A stretch of 64,000 nt of DNA. Source: UBA961 sp049317525 (GTDB lineage: Bacteria > Bacteroidota > Ignavibacteria > Kapaibacteriales > UBA961). Both the position numbers and the translations under genes were made by a program. The DNA lies in the NCBI GenBank assembly GCA_049317525.1, contig JBMOIC010000009.1, forward strand, positions 1-64,000, read 5' to 3'. Shown one piece after another: positions 56,737 to 64,000 of the stretch. Each line of letters starts with the position of its first letter. Position 1 is the stretch's first letter. Under the pieces are notes generated by a model. It worked only from the letters and a program-made list of their open reading frames with translations. It did no database searches and was not told the origin of the DNA.

Positions 56737-59700
56737 TTAAAAAGCATAACGCCAACTAATTTTCATTTCCCATTCTTTTTGTTGTCTTGTTGTGATAGCA
56801 TTTGCAGGGGCAGAAGCCCTAGTTAATTGAAGCAATAAATTACGTAAAGCATCATAATCTCCAAGAATCGTAATTGGCACATCAACGCTAAACTCGTAAT
56901 TACCTGTTAAATCTCCTAAAGTTCCAGCAGCTCTCCAAGCTACATCGCTAAATAGTTGTCCACTTAAATTTAACCTTGCTTGTGATAAATCTGCTAAACC
57001 TTCTTGCAAACTGATGGTTGCATTTGTTAAAAGTCCGGTACCTTCTAATAGACCACTAAAAAGTTGTGAAGCTGCTGCAGACAGTGAATTTGATATTTCA
57101 TTGCCAATTCCTTTTGTTCCAATAGTACCTGATTTTCCGAATAATTCTTGCTGGGTACGGCCTACAATAAGTTTCATTAAAGCATCACTTCTTATTTGCG
57201 ATGAATCACCTGTGGCTTCTAATCCATTTCTTTCCCATGTTATGATAACATTTGGTAGATTTTTTGTTCCAGTGATTTTCATGATCACTCTAAAATTTTC
57301 TAAGTCATTGTCATATCTAGTTTGGCCTTTATACACAGCTAATAAATCCAATGCAGGATTAGATAATTCGCCAGTATTAAAAATCAATTTTCCTGTTGCT
57401 TGAAACACTTTTAAAAATTTATATTCAGAGCCCTCTAATAATCTCATTTCGCCAATAAGCTGTGGTTGTTTAAAGCGTTCTTTTCTGAAATATAATGGCG
57501 TTAATTTATTGACGGGTTCTATATTGGCTCTGATTTCTTCAAAGGTTCCTAAAATCATTTTTAGAAAGAATTTTCCAGGCATATACACTTCTAAATCATA
57601 GTCCAATAAATCATTAAAACCAGACCTTTTAATCAATAAATTTTCTGTTTCATTCTCATTCGTCTTTTCGATTGAGGAGCTATCTAATTCTTGCTGTTTT
57701 TGATTTCTACTAGTTTGTGCGCTTGAAAGAATTTTTAAAAAATCAGATAAAGGATTCTGCGCAGGTTCATGCAATTGCTGTAATTGTTCATTATTTAAGA
57801 CTGTATATCTAACTCCTGATGCAATTGTTTGTTCTTGCTCTGGTGGCATTGTTATTGATGCTTGCAATACTTTTACATCGCCTCTTAGTTTAGGTTTTGT
57901 AAATGATCCCGTGAAATGCAATGGTTTTTGGCCACTAGCTATGATAAATTTACCATACATCAATGGCATTGTTGAAGCTGAAGCATCACTTAGAACTAAT
58001 AATTGTTTAGATACAATCGATAAATCAAAATTATCGATATTAATGATATCTTTTAATTGCAAATTCCCCTTGATAATTGCTTCACTAGTTGGTAAGTCTA
58101 ATTTGTCATTTTTTAATATGATTGAATCTAATGTTGCGGTTGCATTTTTAAGTAATAATCTTCCACCAGCAAAATATTTAATATTGGTAGCATCAAGAAT
58201 AAAATTGACATCATTAAAATGGGCTTGTCCACCATAATTTATTTTATTTGGGGCAAATCCTCCTAAAGAAATTTCTGCGTCTACATTCCCTTGTAATTTG
58301 CTAATGCCAGGTATAAAAGGGGCAATAGTTGCTATAGACAAGGATTTAGCTCTTGCTGTTACTACAAACTCTTCATCTTCTCTTAGTGGTTTACCAACAT
58401 TCGACACCGCCAGATTATATGGAATTTGTTCTATGCCAATATCTAATGCTTTTTGATTCGGATATTTAGGATTGATGATTATTACCGATCCGGAGATGAT
58501 TGAGTCTTTATGATGTAAATCAAATGTTTGATTCCCAACTATTACATCATTATATACTATATTCTTTATTGTACCTTTACATTCATATGTTGGATTTGTA
58601 AATGAACCATCTGCAGTAATAATAGCTTGAGTAAGGGTTCCTTTCAGTGTTCTTAATACATCTTTTAAGTCTAAAGGGATAATAGGTAATTGCTGAATAT
58701 CTTTTAATGGCATGCCACTGATATCAACAGAAAACCCAGAAAAAGCTGTGCTTGATACAAGCCCTTTTACAGAAATAGTTTCTGCCGGCCCTAAAAGCTC
58801 TCTTTGTTTTAAACGTGTAATTGCACTGTCTCTTTGTACTACTAAAGAAAATATCTGTAAACCTGATGCACTTAATCTTCCTGAAATATTATTAACAGAA
58901 TGCCAAGAAAAAGGACCATATGTAAATAAGCAGGTATTTGATTCAAAGGCAAACGATGTATCTGTTAATTCTGCTTTTGATGCAAATACTCCAGAAAATA
59001 ATTCGCCCATGTCAGCAGAAATACTGCTCTGAAGTTCGGTTCCTTTTAATGTAAAAGACAGCTCAGGTTGATGTATTCGAACATTATTGATAAATAAATC
59101 TTCCGAACATTCAGAATGAATCTTCATAGAACTTATGATTCGTCTATTATTAGTATCTGGTACGGTTGTTATAGAACCGTATAATAGGAAAGGGGAGCTT
59201 TGCGCATTATTATCTGGACCAAAAATATGACCATTTTTAACAGATAATGAATCAATATTAAAATCGGTTTTTTGTGGTGAAGATTGAATTGAAGCGCGTA
59301 ATTCACCTTCTCCAGAAATCTGAATTCCTTGTAGAAATAAATTTAGTGGAGAAAAATCTTTTGCTTTAACCAAGAGTTTAACGTCCAATAGATTTGTATC
59401 CATTTCAGGCATTAATGTCTTAATTGAATTTTTATCACCTTTTATTCCATTATATTTTTTTTCACCTTCTATGATTACACTGCTTACAGTATGGCTAATA
59501 GCTGCAATTAATGGCTCGAATCTGTAGATACCTTCTGCTTTTATATTGTATAGTTTAGATTCAATAGTTGTTAATCGTTTATCATTAGCATATCTATGAA
59601 TATCCACATTGATCATTTGTGGATTAATGGTTCTATCCTCAAAGATGATTTGTCTTGCATGAATATGGGCGCTACCTTCGATACTATCAATATGCATCCC

Positions 59701-61446
59701 TTTTCCAACAAGTGTCATCGATCCATCAAAGATTGTGGGTAGATTTTTTGTATCAAATAATGCAGCTAATTCTACATTTTGAAGATTAGTTTCTAAAGAA
59801 AATGCAGGATTGATTTGTCTTAAATCGATAAATCCATTACAACTAAATGATGAATACTGAAGCTCATCAAATTCACTTGCCTCGGGTGAATGATCTCTTA
59901 AAATAATATTTGCTGTATCTATATTTAATAGTCCATAATCTGCATTTCCCGAAAGAAGAAGTCCTTGAAAAGCATAATTCCCAATTTTAGATGCTCCTGC
60001 TTGCACTTTAATCGAGGATTTCATAGTGGGAAGATCGGTGCCTTTGCCTTTCATTTGTACATGCATATTTAAGGCACTTTCTACATTCGGATTGTGAATC
60101 ACTTTACCAAGATTACATTCCGAGAATTGAATATCTCCATCATAGGCTAATGTGTCTGAATGAAAATACAAACTCAATAATCCATCTACAGAACCAGAAG
60201 CGGTATGTGCTTTTAGATTCATTGAGATTGAATCAGATGGCATTCCTATGATAGAAAAACGGCTAAATTGAACTGTCCCTAAAAAATCTAATATAGGCAA
60301 TTGCAAAACGGGTGTATTCCTTTTTAGCTCATCATACACTATCGAAGAATTACCTATTCCTTGTGCTTCAAATCGTAGTTTTTCTGGTTTATCTATATTG
60401 GTAACCATTCCCTTAATATTAAGGGTAGAATGTTCATTCTTAACAAAAAGCTTTGCAACATGGATTTCATGAAGATTACCTTCGGCTTCTAGTTGAACAT
60501 CATAAGAACCATAAAAACCTATATGAGGTAAGAATTTTCTTAAATCATCTGGATTAAATGGCTTGGCTTTTAATGATAAAGTAATTGGTGCTTTCGAAAT
60601 TTGCTCTGGAGATATTGAAGAGAGAATATCAATACCTTGTATATGAGCATCTGCAGTAATTGTTGATATTGGCGTTTGAAGTGTGAGATCTGTTATCGTA
60701 CAACCTGAAAAGTCTGTTTTTGCATTCATGCTTAAGTGATTAACAATCCACTTACTTTTGATTTCATTAAAAGAAATATCCCTGATATGTGCTTCTATTT
60801 TGTGAATCCCAGGAAAATACTGACCACTTAATAATACATTTACTTGTTCAAAAAGGGCATCTTGTGCATTAAAAACAGTCCCATTAGATGGCTTGCTCAA
60901 GGAATCTTTGATAAGAATAGAACCATTACACAGTTCTAATAATCCTACATAAATATGCCAGTCAAATGGTGGTTTATTTGGATCTTGAATTTGAGGCTTA
61001 AGGAAATGTTCTATATTCCAGGTGCTATCTGAATGTCGAATAATCTTAAAAGAAGGAGAATCTAAAGTAATCGACGTTAATGATATGGATTTGCTGAATA
61101 ATGCATCAAGATGATAAAAAACTGCTATATCAGTAGTTTTTAATACTGTGTCTCCAGCAGACATAATAACGGCATTATGAAAAACAAGCCCTTTGAATAT
61201 ATCTATTCGTATATCTTCAAAATCTACTTTGCCATCTATAGAGGAATTTATTCCATCTATCAAAATAGGTTTTATCCAATTCCTGAATGAATCAGTTTGA
61301 ACATAGAAATATAAGCCCAATCCTGATACAGTGATGAGTAAGAAAAGTACAGAGATGATCCTTCCAATCTTTTGAAGAATTGAACTGAAAATACTGTCTT
61401 TTTTTTGAGGCAAAGACGCTTCTATAGGCTTTTCTTTGTTCTGCAT
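56737..61446 (-). CDS. tamB: TamB/DUF490-type envelope protein
   Basis: 1569 residues. A membrane anchor lies at about residues 26-48, followed by a very long periplasmic beta-rich rod and the TamB C-terminal (DUF490) region after about residue 1200 (GEMRLLEGSEYKFLKVFQATG, then FNTGELSNPALDLLA), ending WRYAF. TamB-like proteins are AsmA-like bridges that move phospholipids or proteins across the periplasm. Its neighbour on the same strand is an MlaF-like lipid-transport ATPase. The partner TamA is not in the window. Confidence 0.9.
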   Translation of the reverse strand: MQNKEKPIEASLPQKKDSIFSSILQKIGRIISVLFLLITVSGLGLYFYVQTDSFRNWIKPILIDGINSSIDGKVDFEDIRIDIFKGLVFHNAVIMSAGDTVLKTTDIAVFYHLDALFSKSISLTSITLDSPSFKIIRHSDSTWNIEHFLKPQIQDPNKPPFDWHIYVGLLELCNGSILIKDSLSKPSNGTVFNAQDALFEQVNVLLSGQYFPGIHKIEAHIRDISFNEIKSKWIVNHLSMNAKTDFSGCTITDLTLQTPISTITADAHIQGIDILSSISPEQISKAPITLSLKAKPFNPDDLRKFLPHIGFYGSYDVQLEAEGNLHEIHVAKLFVKNEHSTLNIKGMVTNIDKPEKLRFEAQGIGNSSIVYDELKRNTPVLQLPILDFLGTVQFSRFSIIGMPSDSISMNLKAHTASGSVDGLLSLYFHSDTLAYDGDIQFSECNLGKVIHNPNVESALNMHVQMKGKGTDLPTMKSSIKVQAGASKIGNYAFQGLLLSGNADYGLLNIDTANIILRDHSPEASEFDELQYSSFSCNGFIDLRQINPAFSLETNLQNVELAALFDTKNLPTIFDGSMTLVGKGMHIDSIEGSAHIHARQIIFEDRTINPQMINVDIHRYANDKRLTTIESKLYNIKAEGIYRFEPLIAAISHTVSSVIIEGEKKYNGIKGDKNSIKTLMPEMDTNLLDVKLLVKAKDFSPLNLFLQGIQISGEGELRASIQSSPQKTDFNIDSLSVKNGHIFGPDNNAQSSPFLLYGSITTVPDTNNRRIISSMKIHSECSEDLFINNVRIHQPELSFTLKGTELQSSISADMGELFSGVFASKAELTDTSFAFESNTCLFTYGPFSWHSVNNISGRLSASGLQIFSLVVQRDSAITRLKQRELLGPAETISVKGLVSSTAFSGFSVDISGMPLKDIQQLPIIPLDLKDVLRTLKGTLTQAIITADGSFTNPTYECKGTIKNIVYNDVIVGNQTFDLHHKDSIISGSVIIINPKYPNQKALDIGIEQIPYNLAVSNVGKPLREDEEFVVTARAKSLSIATIAPFIPGISKLQGNVDAEISLGGFAPNKINYGGQAHFNDVNFILDATNIKYFAGGRLLLKNATATLDSIILKNDKLDLPTSEAIIKGNLQLKDIINIDNFDLSIVSKQLLVLSDASASTMPLMYGKFIIASGQKPLHFTGSFTKPKLRGDVKVLQASITMPPEQEQTIASGVRYTVLNNEQLQQLHEPAQNPLSDFLKILSSAQTSRNQKQQELDSSSIEKTNENETENLLIKRSGFNDLLDYDLEVYMPGKFFLKMILGTFEEIRANIEPVNKLTPLYFRKERFKQPQLIGEMRLLEGSEYKFLKVFQATGKLIFNTGELSNPALDLLAVYKGQTRYDNDLENFRVIMKITGTKNLPNVIITWERNGLEATGDSSQIRSDALMKLIVGRTQQELFGKSGTIGTKGIGNEISNSLSAAASQLFSGLLEGTGLLTNATISLQEGLADLSQARLNLSGQLFSDVAWRAAGTLGDLTGNYEFSVDVPITILGDYDALRNLLLQLTRASAPANAITTRQQKEWEMKISWRYAF

Positions 61447-61491
61447 AGTGCAAAAATGCCGATTTTTTTTGACCTATCCGAAGATGTTCTA

Positions 61492-64000
61492 TTACTTAAT
61501 TGGGTATATCGTAACTTTCTTTCCAGAGCTATGCCCTTTATATTCTGGTGCATAATAAGATTCTACTGTTGTGATGCCATTATTGAAAATTCCTTCACGG
61601 GCTGCTCTTAATGTATATTCTATACTTGTTTTGCCTTTTTGTAGATATTCTAGAAAGAAATTCATTGAAGCATCTCTCGGGATTTGATAGTATGAAATCC
61701 CATTTTTATAAGAATATCCTGCTAATTGATCTATTAATTCAAATCCAGCTGAACGCATATCTTTAATATGCACATAATCCAAAAATCGTTCATTGTGAAT
61801 AGTTATTCTTACTGTAATTCTGTCACCAATATGAATAGAATCCTGTTTCTGTATTCTTTTTAATTGTGTATATGTTCCATTGTCGGTTTGTCTTAAAAAT
61901 TCAGTTGAGATTCTTATTGACATTGTATCATATTGTTGAATATCTTCTAAAGAAGATTGATATGTTCTGAATATTCCTCCCCATATCGGACATGTTCCTT
62001 TACTAGAAATCTTTATGACTGGATCTGTTTTTTTGATATCCTTTTGTAGTACATTATAGTCTATGTCTCCCGGAAATGATACAGCTTCTCCTTTGATTTC
62101 AGTATCATCTATATAAATATGTACATCGTTGGAATTATCTGTTAAGCATTGCTCTGCTTGTTGAAGAATACTATAACATGCTTGTGCTGATGATATGGTT
62201 GTTTTCCAATTTCTTGTTTGCTTTTGCCTTAATAAATAGGTAGAAACCCCATCGATTATTTCTGATTGTTTTAAAATTTCTTTATATGCTTCTTGTACAA
62301 GTACATGTGTTTCTATGGATGCTTCAAACCATCTATTTCCTTTAACCGCCCAATGAATGCCGTCTTGATTGATAATTGCTCGCTCTTTTAATGCTTGTAA
62401 TATGCTGATTGCTTTGTTTTTTTCTCCCATTCTGAATAATGTAAGTGCAATCATTGCTTCGGCTTTGATGCCAAATTGCAATCTATCTTTCCATTCAAAT
62501 AATGATAAAGTATCCCATGGCCCCCCTTTTGGCATTGATACGATATCCTTAAAGTAAGATCTAGCATAAGCATATTCAATGTCGACAATAGATAATCGAA
62601 ATGTATCATTTGGATTCATAAAACGTTTGTAATTATCAAAATCCTTTTCATATTGTGCATCCATATATGAAATTCCTTTGATAAGCAATTGTTTCATTTC
62701 AGGTTGTATTGTTCCCAAAAGACCCAATTGCTTAATTCTTCCAATTGCAATAAACACTTCATGTGTGATATGTCTATTTTCTGGCATCAATTCAAACCAA
62801 GAATAACCTCCTGTTGGGCTTTGTTTTCTTAGTATTTCTTTGAATGCATATTCTTCAATCGAGGCTATTTCTTTGGGTTTTGTATAGATTTCTAAATTAT
62901 TATCCCTAGATATTTCTTGCTGAATTTCTTTTTCCCATGGATGTTCATTGTCTGATACATTATTCTTTTTTCTTAATTCTTTGGCTTGGCTTAAACGTCC
63001 TTTTAATGTTCCATTCTCAATTTCTTTTTTGATTGTAGCATTATTCACGATATACCCTTGCGCAAGTTTTGCTGCAAACCATTGATATATATCTTCAAGA
63101 ATAGAATTATTCTTATTGGATAATATGTCTGGCAAGCTCTCGGCTGCATACCATTGGGGAATTGTACTAGTCTTTATATTAATTTGTTCAGATTCACTAT
63201 TATTACTTTTAGTGAAAGTTGGTAATGTGATGGATTGATTAGATATTCCACTTTTAGGATTTAGCCATAGTGGATAAGCATCCGTGACAGTAATTCTTGG
63301 TGATAATACAGGAATGATTATTTGTTCACCATCAGAAAAATCAAGTGTTTTAGCTATTGTTCTTATTCTTAATGAATGTGCTTGTGGAACAGGGAATGAC
63401 CATGCAATAGCAATTGATGAGTCTTTTTTGATTGTAAACGATGTTTGATACTGAATAGATGTCAAGCTATCATCATCGATAAAAATATCCAGCAAGGATT
63501 GTCCCGATAATGCATTCTGCGTTTCTGTTGCATGAATCGTTGCCCTTAATGTAAGGGTATCACCGATATATACAAATCTAGGTGCATTTGCAGTAATTGT
63601 AAGCGGTTTTGTTGTGACAATATTATTTTCGTATATCCCAGATTTAAGATCTTTTGTACATGCTAATAGCCTTACATTCCATCTAGTTAAAGCTTCTGGC
63701 ATTAAACAAGAAATAGTAAACTTACCATCTTCATTTGGGTATATTTTGGGCAAAAATAGGGCAGTTTCTGATTTATTTTTTCTTATTGTTATTTCTTTTT
63801 GATTAGATATTGTTTTTTCTACAGTTGATGATTGCATGGTAGAATTTTTCATTCCTCTGCTCGATACCATTTGCGTTCTTGGCGCATTAGCCTGTGCCAT
63901 ATCATTCATATAGATAATTTCAGTTCTACCGAATGGTCCATTAATTAACATATCCAAAGATAGATCATCATATTCTTGAATAATTGATAATTGTTGATCT
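61492..64000 (-). CDS. Alpha-2-macroglobulin family protein (5' end beyond window)
   Basis: The frame is open to the window edge, so the start is missing; at least 836 residues. MG-type domains and the phrase KFTISCLMPEALTRWNVRL, followed by ACTKDLKSGI, are typical of bacterial alpha-2-macroglobulins, and the last 30 residues (GITTVESYYAPEYKGHSSGK) are the usual C-terminus. No CxEQ thioester motif is seen in the visible part; the expected place is in the alpha/alpha toroid (SPTGGYSWFELMPENRH, then ITHEVFIAIGRIKQLG). Usually acts as a periplasmic protease trap. It precedes TamB by 45 bp. Confidence 0.88.
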   Translation of the reverse strand, partial: DQQLSIIQEYDDLSLDMLINGPFGRTEIIYMNDMAQANAPRTQMVSSRGMKNSTMQSSTVEKTISNQKEITIRKNKSETALFLPKIYPNEDGKFTISCLMPEALTRWNVRLLACTKDLKSGIYENNIVTTKPLTITANAPRFVYIGDTLTLRATIHATETQNALSGQSLLDIFIDDDSLTSIQYQTSFTIKKDSSIAIAWSFPVPQAHSLRIRTIAKTLDFSDGEQIIIPVLSPRITVTDAYPLWLNPKSGISNQSITLPTFTKSNNSESEQINIKTSTIPQWYAAESLPDILSNKNNSILEDIYQWFAAKLAQGYIVNNATIKKEIENGTLKGRLSQAKELRKKNNVSDNEHPWEKEIQQEISRDNNLEIYTKPKEIASIEEYAFKEILRKQSPTGGYSWFELMPENRHITHEVFIAIGRIKQLGLLGTIQPEMKQLLIKGISYMDAQYEKDFDNYKRFMNPNDTFRLSIVDIEYAYARSYFKDIVSMPKGGPWDTLSLFEWKDRLQFGIKAEAMIALTLFRMGEKNKAISILQALKERAIINQDGIHWAVKGNRWFEASIETHVLVQEAYKEILKQSEIIDGVSTYLLRQKQTRNWKTTISSAQACYSILQQAEQCLTDNSNDVHIYIDDTEIKGEAVSFPGDIDYNVLQKDIKKTDPVIKISSKGTCPIWGGIFRTYQSSLEDIQQYDTMSIRISTEFLRQTDNGTYTQLKRIQKQDSIHIGDRITVRITIHNERFLDYVHIKDMRSAGFELIDQLAGYSYKNGISYYQIPRDASMNFFLEYLQKGKTSIEYTLRAAREGIFNNGITTVESYYAPEYKGHSSGKKVTIYPIK

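Noticed and set aside
57014..57403. 129-residue plus-strand ORF inside tamB
   Set aside because: It is antisense to the TamB C-terminal domain; the length is expected by chance in AT-rich DNA with long opposite frames.
1..64000. Insertion sequences, prophage, CRISPR array, tRNA or rRNA
   Set aside because: No transposase, integrase, phage gene, spaced direct repeats or cloverleaf were found on reading both strands by eye; short tRNAs could still be missed.

Overview
This 64 kb window is AT-rich and almost entirely protein-coding, with about 44 genes, no tRNA or rRNA, no recognisable mobile element and no CRISPR array. Gene content points to the Bacteroidota/Chlorobiota/Kapaibacteriota (FCB) branch. 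It has several secreted proteins with type IX secretion (Por) C-terminal sorting domains, an Oar-type TonB-dependent receptor, a BatA-type von Willebrand protein, paired DUF1573 proteins, SbsA-like Ig lipoproteins, a TamB protein next to an MlaF-type ATPase, and few Shine-Dalgarno sequences. At least one divergent promoter pair fits the Bacteroidetes consensus TTTG-N19-TAnnTTTG. I cannot name the genus from sequence alone.

Layout. 1-5 kb (minus): 3'-truncated TonB receptor, PAP2 phosphatase, BatA/vWA membrane protein, MscL. 5-7 kb (plus): thyX and a di-haem peroxidase lipoprotein, meeting xseB and msrB, which with a giant Gly-rich T9SS protein run minus to 10.9 kb. 11-22 kb: glgA, a lipoprotein, two convergent BNR/Asp-box propeller proteins that end inside one perfect palindrome, and a PQQ/sorbosone-dehydrogenase-like T9SS protein. 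22-27 kb (minus): a compact group of carboxylate-amine ligase, hotdog thioesterase, amino-acid permease and a degenerate PilM-like protein, preceded by an MFS exporter. 27.5 kb: a GC-rich structured RNA candidate upstream of a DUF3050 haem-oxygenase-fold gene, then a heparinase-like lyase and a VIT/vWA protein. 33-41 kb: pth/DoxX, a DUF4870-like protein, tandem DUF1573 genes, two divergent envelope proteins, a GT9 heptosyltransferase-like gene, a STAS protein, a DUF2461 protein and radA.

42-64 kb is one minus-strand run of eleven genes with gaps under about 75 bp, including GTGA and ATGA stop-start overlaps. In transcription order they are a 5'-truncated alpha-2-macroglobulin, TamB, MlaF-like ATPase, malic enzyme MaeB, Ig-like lipoprotein, TolC, sensor histidine kinase, acyltransferase, an S74-like surface protein, a T9SS protein and a zinc phospholipase C-like protein. 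The content is mostly envelope biogenesis, export and surface display, with MaeB as the metabolic exception.

Most of the window is ordinary chromosomal housekeeping and envelope content. The best candidates for something undescribed are the structured RNA at about 27.53-27.63 kb, the divergent promoter with an identical 18-bp element on each side at 37.3-37.4 kb (one side apparently leaderless), and the terminator that encodes the C-terminus of two genes on opposite strands at 17.16 kb.
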